In this document: positions 47,115-57,355 of the stretch, piece by piece
Layout of the letters: each line of letters begins with the position of its first letter
Position numbering within the stretch: position 1 is the stretch's first letter
DNA from: DATBSL01 sp963729875
Lineage (GTDB): Bacteria > Acidobacteriota > Vicinamibacteria > Fen-336
NCBI GenBank assembly: GCA_963729875.1
Contig: CAVSPR010000006.1
Coordinates: forward strand, 558,001-622,000
Length of the DNA: 64,000 nt
Reading direction: 5' to 3'
Notes under the pieces: model-generated
What the model was told of the DNA's origin: nothing
Databases searched by the model: none
The model's input: only the letters and a program-made list of their open reading frames with translations
Position numbers and translations under genes: made by a program

Positions 47115-47921
47115 ATGGCTGATCCGCTCATTCTCGTGACGAACGACGACGGCGTGCACGCGCCCGGCATCCGTGCCCTCGCGGACGGCCTCGCCGGCCT
47201 CGGCGAGATCTGGGTGATCGCTCCCGACCGCGAGGCCAGCGCGACCTCCCAGTCGCTCACACTGAAGCATCCCCTGCGAGCCGAAAGGGTCGAGGAGCGC
47301 GTCCTCGCCGTGGACGGCAGCCCCGCGGACTGCGTCAATCTCGCGATCGCGAAGCTGCTGCCTCGGCGGCCGAGCCTCGTCGTCTCCGGCATCAACCGGG
47401 GGGCCAACCTCGGCGACGACGTCTTCTACTCGGGCACGGTGGGCGCCGGCCGGGAGGCGACCTTCTTCGGCGTCCCCGCCGTCGCGGTCTCCCTCGCGGC
47501 GCGCGCCGACCTCGACTACGGGCCCTCGGCCGCCTTCGCGCGGGGGCTGGCCGCCCTGGTCCTCGAGCGAGGCCTGCCGGACCGCACGCTGCTGAACGTC
47601 AACGTGCCCCCGGGCCAGCCGAGCGGCGTCGCCGTCACCGTCCAGGGCCGCCGCTCGCACGAGGGCACGATCCTCGAGGGCCTCGACCCGCGGCACCGCA
47701 CGTACTACTGGATCGAGGAGGGCCGCGACCACTGGGTGAGCGACGAGATGTCGGACATCTTCGCGATCCGCGCCGGCCTCGTCTCGGTGAGCCCCCTGCA
47801 GACGGACACGACCAACCACCGCGTCCTGGCCACCCTGCGCGAGTGGGAGAAGGAGCTCCCGCCGGGCGTCGGCGCGCTGAGGCGGGCCGAGCTTGGCGCG
47901 CCGTCGGTCCCCGTGGTATAA
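47115..47921 (+). CDS. surE: 5'/3'-nucleotidase SurE
   Basis: A 268-residue metal-dependent phosphatase acting on nucleoside monophosphates. The metal site is ILVTNDDGVHAPGI with the Asp pair, continued by VIAPDREASATSQSLTL, GSPADCVNLAI, VSGINRGANLGDDVFYSGTV and GAGREATFFGVPAVAVS. The C-terminal SVSPLQTDTTNH is conserved. Intact. It lies between two tRNA-Pro genes, and the promoter of the second overlaps its 3' end. Confidence 0.95.
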   Translation: MADPLILVTNDDGVHAPGIRALADGLAGLGEIWVIAPDREASATSQSLTLKHPLRAERVEERVLAVDGSPADCVNLAIAKLLPRRPSLVVSGINRGANLGDDVFYSGTVGAGREATFFGVPAVAVSLAARADLDYGPSAAFARGLAALVLERGLPDRTLLNVNVPPGQPSGVAVTVQGRRSHEGTILEGLDPRHRTYYWIEEGRDHWVSDEMSDIFAIRAGLVSVSPLQTDTTNHRVLATLREWEKELPPGVGALRRAELGAPSVPVV

Positions 47922-47922
47922 G
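47893..47922 (+). promoter_or_regulatory. Promoter of tRNA-Pro(CGG)
   Basis: TTGGCG at 47893-47898, 18-base spacer, TATAAG at 47917-47922, within the surE 3' end and 17 bases before the tRNA. Confidence 0.6.
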
Positions 47923-47939
47923 AAGCTCGTCATTCCGAC

Positions 47940-48017
<78 letters not shown>

Positions 48018-48049
48018 GCTTAGATTCAACAACTCATAGGCGGTTATGA

Positions 48050-48069
48050 GGGGCCTCGAAAGAGGCCCC
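48050..48069 (+). terminator. Hairpin after tRNA-Pro(CGG)
   Basis: GGGGCCTC and GAGGCCCC pair perfectly around GAAA, followed by AAGTCGTTT. A likely, though T-poor, transcription terminator. Confidence 0.5.
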
Positions 48070-48080
48070 AAGTCGTTTCG

Positions 48081-48322
48081 CTAGGGCAGGACGTAGCCCG
48101 TGACGCCCTCCCCGGTCCACCCGCGCTCGGTCGTCAGCACCCCGACAACGTCGGGTTGGGAAGCACCACCCTGAAGGTGTTCCCGTTCTCGAAGTTCTCG
48201 TTCGACCGGCTGGCGACGTGCTGGACCAGCGTCGGAGTGGAAGGTGCCGCGCCACAGGTGGCGGCCAGGGCAAGGACGGTGATCGCGGCCCTCGCCGCCG
48301 AGGCTGCGTCTGGCGGCAGCTA
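48081..48322 (-). pseudogene. Fragment of a small secreted/lipoprotein-like gene
   Basis: Within the 428 bases between tRNA-Pro(CGG) and the protease-like gene, one minus-strand frame bounded by a stop at 48322 and a stop at 48134 reads ITVLALAATCGAAPSTPTLV and then NENFENGNTFRVVLPNPTLS. That looks like a signal sequence with a lipobox-like ATC followed by a short mature part. There is no ATG, GTG or TTG for it. A shift near 48136 would add VLTTERGWTGEGVTGYVLP to a stop at 48081. I read it as a broken or truncated gene, not an active one. Confidence 0.3.
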
Positions 48323-48445
48323 TCCCGCAATGGTTGGGAGGCGTCGTCACGTCGTTGGGCTCGGTCTCGACGACGATCGTACCTCGACTCGCCACTGCGA
48401 GGTGGGGCGTCCGCCCTCACATCCTTGGCCGTCGCGCTCAAGCTG

Positions 48446-49114
48446 CTACTGCAGTCTCTCGACGACCTCCTGGATGAACGCGAGTGCCGATGCCACGTCG
48501 AGCCGCTGGTTGAACTCACTGGTCACGCACGGCATGTCACCCCATGTCGTGGTCGCAACCAGAATCGTCTCGCCGGCGGGTCCCTCCCAGAAGGTCGGCC
48601 CGCCGGAGTCGCCGTAGCACGTGCCACCGTCACCAGTCCTCCCCTGCTGCGACATCCGAAGCCAAGCCGGGAGCAAGGCCCGAAACTCCGAGAGCGCGAA
48701 CTGCCGGACGTTGTCCCTGTAAGGGCCAGGCGGCGGGAAGCTCAACGAGGCCCCATAGCCAACCAGTGTGAACTTGGTCCCGTTGGTGCCATGCCCCAAC
48801 GCGCCGTCGGCCTTCAGCTGGTCGAGGAATCCCTCCTCCGGGAGTCGGGCGGGCTCGATGCCAACGACCGGCTTCTTCAGAATCAGCGCCCCGTTGTCAT
48901 GCCAGTTCGATTGCGGCTTGAACCAGAAGTCCGGATGAGTGATCACGGACGCGACCTCCAGCCAGGTATGCGCCACTGAGAACGGGTCGAAATCGAAGCT
49001 CACCCAGACCTGTTCCACGAGCCCAGAATCGATGTTCCTCTGGAGGCTGAACGTGCAGATCCCCGCCGTGAGGGGCAAGCCGGCCGCCTCCCACCTTTCG
49101 CGAGCGTGGTCCAA
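48446..49114 (-). CDS. Trypsin-like (S1) serine protease homologue lacking the catalytic His
   Basis: A 222-residue frame starting at a TTG. The C-terminal part has the S1 hallmark CYGDSGGPTFW (Ser170) and the Asp of the triad in HDNGALILKKPV (Asp73). Where TAxHC is expected the sequence reads LPLTAGICTFSL, so Ile19 replaces the catalytic His. No signal peptide or IVGG-type N-terminus precedes it; the protein is about 40 residues shorter than normal at that end. It is therefore either a truncated gene or a pseudo-protease. Codon use and GC are lower than in the rest of the window. It lies 16 bases from the HYR-like gene on the same strand. Confidence 0.6.
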   Translation of the reverse strand: MDHARERWEAAGLPLTAGICTFSLQRNIDSGLVEQVWVSFDFDPFSVAHTWLEVASVITHPDFWFKPQSNWHDNGALILKKPVVGIEPARLPEEGFLDQLKADGALGHGTNGTKFTLVGYGASLSFPPPGPYRDNVRQFALSEFRALLPAWLRMSQQGRTGDGGTCYGDSGGPTFWEGPAGETILVATTTWGDMPCVTSEFNQRLDVASALAFIQEVVERLQ

Positions 49115-49130
49115 ACGACAGGAACACGAG

Positions 49131-49622
49131 TCACCTGTTCCCCTGATCGTGAGGCACGGTCACGGTGACAGTGACGATCCTCTCGGCGCAGCAATAGAAG
49201 TGGGGGTAGGGAAGAGGCCTACATTCCTGGAGATCGATGGAGTAGTTTCGTCCTCCACCATTTCCTGCCCGTGTCGCCTTCAGCCACAGCTTCGGTGCAG
49301 ATCGTCCGCTGCCGGTTGGACAGGTGTTGTTGGCGACCTGGTAGTCGACACCTGCCTGGATCGGTTCATTGCTCGAAACACCGACGATCCTGAATGCCTC
49401 GCAGCACTCACAGGGCCGATCCTTGCTGCAGCCCCCCGTGCCTTGCCAATCGCAGTGTCCACCCAGGTGGACGGGAACCATCGTGTTGTCTGGCGGCCAC
49501 AGTCGATCTGGCGTGGCCTCCACCTGGAACGTGTCACCAGCCTGCGCCCGCACATGGATTGCATAGGACGCAGCCAGAACGGCAAGGACAGCACACGTCA
49601 AGACGAACGCGGGCCTTCTCAT
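49131..49622 (-). CDS. Small secreted protein with HYR/Ig-like domain
   Basis: A 163-residue protein with a clear signal peptide (VLTCAVLAVLAASYAIHVRA, cleavage after AQA). The mature part follows the pattern of the HYR-like Ig domain common in secreted bacterial proteins: ATPDRLWPPDNTMVPVHLGG, then C-rich KDRPCECCEAFRIVGVSSNE, KATRAGNGGGRNYSIDLQE and the ending ERIVTVTVTVPHDQG. Normally this domain is part of a larger protein; here it stands alone. In the lower-GC patch, beside the protease-like gene, with which it may form a unit. Confidence 0.65.
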   Translation of the reverse strand: MRRPAFVLTCAVLAVLAASYAIHVRAQAGDTFQVEATPDRLWPPDNTMVPVHLGGHCDWQGTGGCSKDRPCECCEAFRIVGVSSNEPIQAGVDYQVANNTCPTGSGRSAPKLWLKATRAGNGGGRNYSIDLQECRPLPYPHFYCCAERIVTVTVTVPHDQGNR

Positions 49623-49864
49623 GTCCGACCTCCTCGTCCATCGCTTCGGTTCGGGAGGACACCGAACTCACAGGCCGACGCCTCCTGGGAGTCGTGAGCT
49701 TCGCTGATCTGGCCTGGGATGAACGGGCTACCCTCGCTCTTCGGGGAGCCGACGAGTCAATGGTCCTGACTGCTCAACCGCCGCCGTCATGGCTCGGCCC
49801 GGGCCAGTACAGTGCATCCTGCCGGGCTCTCCACCTGACACGCGCGCAAGAGGCGCCGCGCCGG
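49623..49864. other. Non-coding gap at the right end of the lower-GC patch
   Basis: About 240 bases without a supported gene, hairpin terminator or direct repeat of the tRNA-Pro 3' end. It grades from the lower GC on the left into the high GC typical of the chromosome on the right. Confidence 0.4.
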
Positions 49865-49870
49865 TATCCT
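49865..49870 (+). promoter_or_regulatory. -10 hexamer TATCCT, leaderless geometry
   Basis: TATCCT is followed by six bases and then the GTG at 49877 of the flavoprotein gene. No Shine-Dalgarno lies between. Confidence 0.45.
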
Positions 49871-49876
49871 CTCCCC

Positions 49877-51115
49877 GTGATCGTGATCGTCGGGGCGGGG
49901 GCGGCGGGGCTGGCGACCGCCATCTTTGCGGCGCGGCGGGGAGCGAAGAGGCCGGTCGTGCTCTTCGACGGGGCGCGGCGGCCCGGGGCGAAGATCCTCG
50001 TGAGCGGGGGCGCGCGGTGCAACGTCACGAACGCCACCGTGAGTGAGGCCGACTTTCAGGGCTCGCCGCCGCACCTCGTCCGGCGGGTGCTGCGGGCGTT
50101 CGGTGTGGCCGAGACGGTGGCGTTCTTCCGCGAGATCGGGGTGCCGCTGCACGAGGAGGAGAACGGGAAGCTGTTCCCGGATGCGAACCGGTCCGCGGTC
50201 GTGCTGCAGGCGTTGCTGGACGAGGCGGCCCGGCTGGGTGTCGTGTTGCGGGCTGGGGAGCGAGTGCACTCCGTCCAGGCCGACGGAGAAGGCTTTCGGC
50301 GTGCAGACGACCCGGGAGACGTGCCGGGCGACGCGGGTCGTGCTCGCGACGGGCGGGCTCTCGCTGCCGAAGACCGGCAGCGACGGGCAAGGCCTGCGAC
50401 ATGGCCGAGGCGCTGGGCCACTCGGTGGTGCCGACGACGCCGGCCCTCGTGCCGCTCGTGCTCGCCGGGGCCTTCCACGTTCCCCTGGCCGGCGTGGCCC
50501 ACGCGTGTGAGCTGACGGTGCGGGCCGACGGACGCGCCGTGTGCGTCGAACGGGGTCGCTGCTCTGGACGCACTTCGGGGTCAGCGGGCCGGTGGTGCTC
50601 GACGTGTCGCGGGCGTGGCTGCGGGCGCGGCTCGAGGGCCGCGAGACCGACGCTGGAGGCGAGCCTGCTGCCGGCCGGGACTTCGCCGCGGTCGAGCGGG
50701 AGCTGCTCGGCTGGCCGCGGCGGAGCCCGCGCTGCACGGTCGCGCGGCGCTCGCGCGCTGGCTGCCGGCGGCCGTGGCCGAGGCGATGTGCGGGGAGCGG
50801 GCGACGGCGCCGAGTCCGCCGCTCGGCCAGCTGCGGCGCGACGACGCGCCGGGCGCTGGTGAAGCGCCTCGTCGCGCGGCCTCTGCCGGTCGTCGGAGAG
50901 CCGCGGCTACTCCTTCGCCGAGGCGACGGCGGGTGGCGTGCCGCTCGCCGAGGTGGACACGCGCACGATGGAGTCGCGGCGCGCAGGCCGGCCTGTTCCT
51001 CGTGGGCGAGATGCTCGACGTCGACGGGCGGATCGGCGGCTTCAACTTCCAGTGGGCCTGGTCGAGCGCGTGGGTGGCGGCGGGCGGCGCTCGCCCGCTG
51101 GGCTGTGGTAGTCTC
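49877..51115 (+). CDS. BaiN/HI0933-type NAD(P)/FAD-dependent flavoprotein, frame interrupted
   Basis: About 410 residues when the pieces are joined. The start IVIVGAGAAGLATAIFAARR is the FAD-binding Rossmann fold, followed by the family hallmark GAKILVSGGARCNVTN. Later parts read FREIGVPLHEEENGKLFPDA, TRVVLATGGLSLPKTGSDGQ, LLWTHFGVSGPVVLDVSRAW and VPLAEVDTRTMESRRAGGLF with LVGEMLDVDGRIGGFNFQWA. This last GG..F..GE..D..G..GG.N.Q.A block is diagnostic of the YhiN/HI0933 family. Frame breaks near 50300, 50395, 50545, 50650-50720, 50845, 50905 and 50985. Family members include BaiN, a bile-acid reductase in gut clostridia; the substrate here is unknown. Confidence 0.8.
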
Positions 51116-51134
51116 CGGCGCCGGAGGGGAGCGG

Positions 51135-51401
51135 GTGCCCGCATATCCGCTACGTCGTGCGTGGGCGCGTGCAGGGCGTGGGCTATCGCTACTTCGTCCT
51201 GCGCCAGGCGGACGTGCTCGGCGTGGCGGGCTTCGCGCGGAACCTGCCGGACGGCTCCGTCGAGGTGGTGGCCGAGGGCAGCGACGAGGCGCTCGCCATC
51301 TCGAGGCGGCGCTGCGCGAGGGCCCGGCGTTCGCCGAGGTGGCGGACGTCGAGCGCGAGGCGATCGCGCCGCGCGGCGTCAGCGGCTTCCACATCCGCTG
51401 A
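51135..51401 (+). CDS. acyP: Acylphosphatase, frame interrupted
   Basis: Small enzyme hydrolysing acyl-phosphates. The phosphate-binding VRGRVQGVGYRYFVL with its Arg and the catalytic Asn in GFARNLPDGSVEVVAEGSDE are both present. The C-terminal LREGPAFAEVADVEREAIAP is in another frame after a shift near 51303. At the start, removing one C from GTGCCC at 51135-51140 gives M-PHIRYVVRGRVQ, so the GTG at 51135 is likely the start. About 88 residues, the usual size. Confidence 0.82.
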   Translation: MPAYPLRRAWARAGRGLSLLRPAPGGRARRGGLRAEPAGRLRRGGGRGQRRGARHLEAALREGPAFAEVADVEREAIAPRGVSGFHIR

Positions 51402-51414
51402 GGAGCGGACGGCG

Positions 51415-51956
51415 ATGAACCTCGAGGCGCACAGGTCGCCGGGCTGCAGCGCCGCGATCCGCGACGTGCCCGACTTCCCGAAGCCGGGCATCGTCTTCAA
51501 GGACATCACGACCCTGCTGCGCGAGCCGGTCCTGCTTCCGGCGCTCGCTCGACCTGATGGCCGTCCTGTGCGGCGACCTTCCGGTCGACAAGGTGGTGGC
51601 GATCGAGAGCCGCGGCTTCATCCTCGGCGGGGCGCTCGCCCACCGGCTCGGGGCCGGCTTCGTGCCCGTGCGCAAGCCCGGCAAGCTGCCGTGGCAGCGC
51701 GCGCAGGGCGAGCTACGCGCTCGAGTACGGCACCGACACGCTGGAGATGCACGAGGACGCGGTGCGCGCCCGCCGACCGCGTGCTGGTCGTCGACGACGT
51801 GATCGCCACCGGCGGCACGGCGCGGGCGGTGGGGACGCTCGTGCGAGGCGCTCGGCGCGCGCGGTGAGCGGCTTCGTCTTCCTCGTCGAGCTGGGCTTCC
51901 TGAACGGCCGCGACCGCCTCGCCGGCCACGACGTGCGGAGCCTGATCCGGTACTGA
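51415..51956 (+). CDS. apt: Adenine phosphoribosyltransferase, frame interrupted
   Basis: Purine salvage enzyme that makes AMP from adenine and PRPP. The start has IRDVPDFPKPGIVFKDITTL, then after breaks KVVAIESRGFILGGALAHRL, VPVRKPGKLPW, YALEYGTDTLEMHEDAV, the PRPP loop VLVVDDVIATGGTARAVG, and FVFLVELGFLNGRDRL. Breaks lie near 51545, 51715, 51775 and 51850. Size of about 179 residues is normal. Confidence 0.88.
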
Positions 51957-52030
51957 AGCGGCGTCGAGGCCGCCCGAGGAAGGGCTCCGCGCTGTGCTAA
52001 CCTATGGCGTTCGGAACGCTTTGGACACGG

Positions 52031-52107
52031 GCGCCTGTAGCTCAACTGGATAGAGCAAGAGCATCCTAAGCTCGAGGTTGGGGGTTCGAGTCCCTCCAGG
52101 CGCGCCA
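52031..52107 (+). tRNA. tRNA-Arg (anticodon CCT)
   Basis: A 77-base cloverleaf: acceptor GCGCCTG/CAGGCGC, D-stem GCTC/GAGC, anticodon loop ATCCTAA (anticodon CCT), T-arm GGGGG-TTCGAGT-CCCTC, discriminator G and an encoded CCA. One pair at the base of the anticodon stem is mismatched. Confidence 0.9.
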
Positions 52108-52128
52108 GCCGCGGACAGGAGCAGCAGC

Positions 52129-52866
52129 TTGAAGAAGGAACTGAAGGATCAGATCAAGCAGGACGAGTTCGCGAGGGGCCTCGAGCAGGCCGCCGCCTGG
52201 GCGGCCGCCCACCGCGACGAGGTGCGCATCGGCGGCGGCGTGCGGTGGTGCTCGCTGGCCGCGGCCGGCGCGTTCGCCTACTTCCAGGCGCAGCGGACCC
52301 GGGAGGCCGAGCGGGCGTTCCGCGAGGCGCTCACGACCTTCGAGGCCCCGGTGAGCGACCGAGCTGCCCGCCCGGCGCCGACCGGCCCGCGGGCCAGGTC
52401 TTCGCCACCGCAGAGGACAAGTACAAGACCGCGGCCGCGGCCTTCGAGGGCGTCGAGCGCCGCTTCGGGTCGTCGACCGCCGGCCTGCGCGCGAAGTACT
52501 ACGCCGCGCTCTCCCGCGATGGAGCTCGGAGCAGTACGCCGAGGCGGAGAAGGCCCTGACGGAGATCCAGGGCGAGGGGCACCGGCCTGGAGCCGGAGCT
52601 GGCCCGCGTGGCGCTCGCCGACCTCTACCGGCGCAGCGGCCAGGTCGACAAGGCGGTCGAGGCCTACCGTGGCCTGGCCACGAACCCGACGGCGAACGTG
52701 CCACGCGACTTCGCCCTGATGAGCGCGGCCAGGACCCTCGAGGACGCGAAGCGCTGGGCGGAGGCGCGGGCCGACCTACCGGCAGGCTGACGAGGAGTTC
52801 CCGGCCAGCGTCTACGCCGGCCAGGCGCGCACGCGCGCCGAGTACCTGCAGACGCCTCCGGGCTAG
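52129..52866 (+). CDS. Membrane-anchored TPR-like (YfgM-type) protein, frame interrupted
   Basis: About 240 residues. It starts with a charged cytoplasmic KKELKDQIKQDEFARGLEQA, and the stretch around WCSLAAAGAFAYFQAQRTRE looks like a single membrane helix. Helical repeats follow (TAEDKYKTAAAAFEGVERRF, AGLRAKYYAALSR, ARVALADLYRRSGQVDKAVE, RQADEEFPASVYAGQARTRA), giving the layout of YfgM, a periplasmic TPR partner of the Sec translocon and BAM-linked chaperones. Breaks near 52240, 52375, 52520, 52590 and 52780. Start chosen at a TTG 21 bases past tRNA-Arg. Followed six bases later by sppA. Confidence 0.65.
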
Positions 52867-52871
52867 GGCCC

Positions 52872-54608
52872 ATGAAGGAGCGGACAGCCTGGGTGCTGGC
52901 GGCCGGCGTCGACGGCGCTGGCGCTCGGCGCGGCGGCGGTCGGAGCTCTGGCCCTTCTCGTGCGCGGCGGCCGCCCGTCCGCGGCGTGGCCGGGGGGCGG
53001 GGCCTATCTGGCGCTCGAGCTCGACGGCGAGCATGCCCGAGGAGCCCGCCTCGCGGCCTCGCGGCGCCTGTTCGAGGACCGCCGCCGTCGCTGCGCGCGC
53101 TCGTCGAGGCCGTGGACCGCGCGGCCAGCGACCCGGGGGTCGAAGGGCCTCGTGCTGCGGGTGGGACCGCTCGACGCCGGCTGGGCGCGCGTGCAGGAGC
53201 TGCGCGACGCGCTCGCTGCGCTTCCGCCGCAGCGGCAAGCCGTCGTGGGCCCACCTGGAGTCTGCCGGAAACCACGAGTACTACCTCGCGACCGGCTGCG
53301 CGAAGATCGCCGCGGTCGCCGACCGCGATGCTCGACGTGTCGGGCCTCGCCGCGGAGGTGACGTTCTTCCACGGGCACGCTCGACAAGCTCGGGGTCGAG
53401 GCGCAGTTCGAGGGCGTCGGGAAGTACAAGAACGCGCCGAACCAGTTCACCGAGACCGGCTTCACCGAGCCCTCACCGCGAGCAGATGGAGGCCCTCGTC
53501 GACTAGCCTCTTCGAGCAGTACGTGCGCGGGGTCGCCGAGGCCCGCGGGCTCGCGCCCGAGGCGGTGCGCGCGCTCGTGGACGAGGGGCCCTTCGACGGC
53601 GCTCGGAGGCGCAAGGCGGCCGGGCTCGTGGACGAGCTGCTCTACCGCGACCAGGTGGAGGAGCGCATCGCCGGCCTCGGCCCGGCTGGACCCGGCCGGC
53701 TACGTCAGGAGCCGCCGCGGCTTCGGCTTCGACGCGACGGCCGAGGATCGCGCTCGTCTACGCGGTGGGGGACAGCGTCGGGGGAGAGAGCGGGGCGAGC
53801 CCGTTCGGCGGCGGCCTCGCGGGGGCCGAGACGATCGCGCGCGGCCTGCGCCAGGCGCGCGAGGACGACGGCGTCCGCGCGATCGTGCTGCGCGTCGACA
53901 GCCCCGGAGGGTCAGGGACCGCCTCGGACGCCATCTGGCGCGAGGTGGGCCTCGCCCGCACGGAGGAAGCCCGTCGTCGTGTCGATGGGGGACTACGCGG
54001 CCTCGGGGGGCTACTACATCTCCATGGGCGCGGACGCGATCGTCGCCGGGCCGGGCACGATCACCGGGTCGATCGGCGTCTTCTCGGGCAAGTTCAGCCT
54101 GCGGGGCCTCTACGGGAAGCTCGGGATGTCCCAGGAGACCGTGCGGCGCGGCCGCAACGCGACGCTCTTCTCGAGCTCCGAGCCCTGGAGCGAGGAGGAG
54201 CGCGCCAAGGTCCGCGGCCCTGAACCGGGCCTTCTACGCGACCTTCGTCGCCAAGGCGGCGGAGGGGCGGCAGCAAGACCGCGACCCAGATCGAGGCCGT
54301 GGCGCAGGGGCGCGTCTGGACGGGGCGCGAGGCGCTGCGAGGCGGGCCTCGTCGACTCGCTGGGGGGCTCGACGCCGCGGTGCGCGGTGGCCCGGGACAA
54401 GGCGCGCATCGCGAAGGGCCAGGAGGTGCAGCTCGTCGTGATGCCGCAGAGGAAGGGCCTCCTCGAGACGCTGCTGGAGCGGCAGGAGGAGGACGTGCTC
54501 GACTCGGGCGCTGGGGCCGCGCGCCGCGGCCGCTCCTGCGCTGGGCGCAGGAGCCTGTGCGACCGCGGGCCGATCGCGCGCCTGCCGTTCGATCTCGGCG
54601 TCCGCTGA
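52872..54608 (+). CDS. sppA: Signal peptide peptidase SppA, frame interrupted many times
   Basis: Membrane-anchored Ser/Lys protease that degrades cleaved signal peptides. It begins MKERTAWVLAAG with a hydrophobic anchor, then a first domain with VEAQFEGVGKYKNAPNQFTE, where GKYK matches the catalytic Lys region of E. coli SppA. The second domain has IVLRVDSPGGSGTASDAIWR and the catalytic Ser in SMGDYAASGGYYISMGADAI, followed by GTITGSIGVFSGKFSL. The two-domain size of about 575 residues matches the long SppA type. Breaks occur repeatedly between 52910 and 54560. Confidence 0.85.
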   Translation: MKERTAWVLAAGVDGAGARRGGGRSSGPSRARRPPVRGVAGGRGLSGARARRRACPRSPPRGLAAPVRGPPPSLRALVEAVDRAASDPGVEGPRAAGGTARRRLGARAGAARRARCASAAAASRRGPTWSLPETTSTTSRPAARRSPRSPTAMLDVSGLAAEVTFFHGHARQARGRGAVRGRREVQERAEPVHRDRLHRALTASRWRPSSTSLFEQYVRGVAEARGLAPEAVRALVDEGPFDGARRRKAAGLVDELLYRDQVEERIAGLGPAGPGRLRQEPPRLRLRRDGRGSRSSTRWGTASGERAGRARSAAASRGPRRSRAACARRARTTASARSCCASTAPEGQGPPRTPSGARWASPARRKPVVVSMGDYAASGGYYISMGADAIVAGPGTITGSIGVFSGKFSLRGLYGKLGMSQETVRRGRNATLFSSSEPWSEEERAKVRGPEPGLLRDLRRQGGGGAAARPRPRSRPWRRGASGRGARRCEAGLVDSLGGSTPRCAVARDKARIAKGQEVQLVVMPQRKGLLETLLERQEEDVLDSGAGAARRGRSCAGRRSLCDRGPIARLPFDLGVR

Positions 54609-54616
54609 GAGCCCGC

Positions 54617-56133
54617 TCAGCGGCCGTAGCGCTGCCGCAGGCGGCAGGGCCTCGGCTCGCCGGAGGCCCGCGTAGTCCTTGCCGTAGACTCGCGGAAGGC
54701 CGCGTCGACGTCGCCGGTGCGCGCCATCGCCGCGCAGCAGCTCGTTGATCCCTCCCTGGCCGCGCTGGGCCACGAGGTCCTCGACGAAGGCGAGCGACCG
54801 AGGTAGTAGCCGCCGACGCCGCCGGACGCGGCCGCTGGCGAGCGCGCGGAGCGTCCGTCGCCGAGCGCGGGCACGCGCTTGCCCTCCATCAGCTGCGCGA
54901 GGCCCTCGTGGATCTCGCGCGGGGCGAGGCCGCCGCGAGATGTCGGCGACGAAGGCGTGCGTCAGCTCGTGAGCGACGGTCTCGTCGAGGTCGGGCGTCG
55001 AGCGAGGCGGTGAGCCCGCCGATCGGGATGCGCACGCGGCCGTCGAAGGTGTCGTAGCGGCCGCCGGACCAGGCGGGCGCCCCGGTGGCGTCGTAGTAGC
55101 TCTCGCGCGAGAGCAGGACGACGGGGATCGGGGCGGCCGGCTGGTGGTCGAAGGTGCGCGCGAGCGTCGCGTAGTGGCGGTCGAGGACGCGCAGGATCTC
55201 GCGGCCCGACGTCCTCGTGCGCCTCGCCGTCGTAGCGGACGTGGAAGTGGGCGAGCCGCGCCTCGTCGCAGGGCGGCCTCCGACCGCCCGGTCGCGGCGG
55301 ATCCGCGCGAGCAGCGCCGGCCGCGGGCGGGTCGTCGGGCGTCCGAGGAGCGCGGCGAGGACCTCGATCGCCTCGCCGCGCGCGGTCCTGGCGCACGAGG
55401 GCGTAGGCGAGCGCCTGCACCGCCTCGGCATCGCCGGGCCGCGCGCGCCAGCAGGTCGCGGGCCGCCGCCTCCGCCGCCGGCCAGTCGCCGGACTCGAGG
55501 CGGACGGCGATCAGCGCCTGCCGGCGGAATCGGGCTCGACGGGCGCCGACGCGTCCGGGCGCGCCGCAGGAGCGCGGCCGCCGCGTCGTAGCGCCGGGCC
55601 CGCTCCGGTGGTCGCAGCGGCGGCGACCAGGACGCCCTCGAGCAGGGCCCGGGCGGCGCCGGGGTAGCGGGCGTAGAGGTCCTCGGCCGTCGCGCACGTC
55701 GTCCGGCGCGAGAGCGGCGCCGCGCGCGCGCAGGCGCTCGGCGAGGCGGGCCGCGGCCTGGCTGTCCGCCTCGGTGGAGTGGGCCGGCAGCTCGGCGGCC
55801 GCCACGTCGGTGGGCGAGCGCCTCGACGCGGGGCGGGGCGAGGGGTTCGTCGACCGGGATGGCACGATCCGGGACTGTCGCCCTCGGCCGGGCGGCAGCG
55901 AAGCGTGCGGGGCCGGGCTCGCTGGTTGCTCACGCCTCAGGTGCACCGCCGCAGCGGCGACGAGCACGACGAGGCCGATGGCCGGCAGGAGCAGGCTCCG
56001 CCGCGAGGGCGGAGGCGGCGCGCGCCGGCCCGGGGGTCGGGCGCGTGGGCCGAGGGCCTTGGCGAGCACGACGCCGCAGCGCGGGCACTCGGGTGTGGAG
56101 ATCGCGGTCGCGCCGCAGCGCGGGACAGTCCAT
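54617..56133 (-). CDS. Zinc-ribbon, TPR-like and peptidase-MA metalloprotease protein, frame interrupted
   Basis: About 500 residues with an unusual architecture. The N-terminus reads MDCPRCGA and ECPRCGVVLAKALGP after small frame corrections, a double CxxC zinc ribbon. A membrane helix follows (LLLPAIGLVVLVAAAAVHLR). The middle is alpha-helical and TPR-like. The C-terminal half has FHVRYDGEAHEDVGREILRV, YDTFDGRVRIPIGGLTASLD and the metal-binding DETVAHELTHAFVAD, the HExxH of the peptidase MA family. Breaks are numerous (near 56120, 55840, 55710-55250, 55010, 54930 and 54820). It converges with sppA. The substrate is unknown. Confidence 0.65.
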
Positions 56134-56166
56134 TGAGCGTGCCGTGGCCCGCAGGCCGAGGCCGCC

Positions 56167-56172
56167 TATACT
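56167..56172 (+). promoter_or_regulatory. -10 hexamer TATACT upstream of the DUF362 gene
   Basis: Near-consensus TATACT 45 bases before the GTG at 56217, with AGGAGGGAG as ribosome-binding site. No good -35 at 16-18 bases. Confidence 0.4.
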
Positions 56173-56216
56173 AGCAGGTCGGGCCCGGCGGTCGGCTCGC
56201 CACAGGAGGGAGAGGC

Positions 56217-57335
<1,119 letters not shown>

Positions 57336-57355
57336 ACCTGCCCGGGGAGGCAGCG

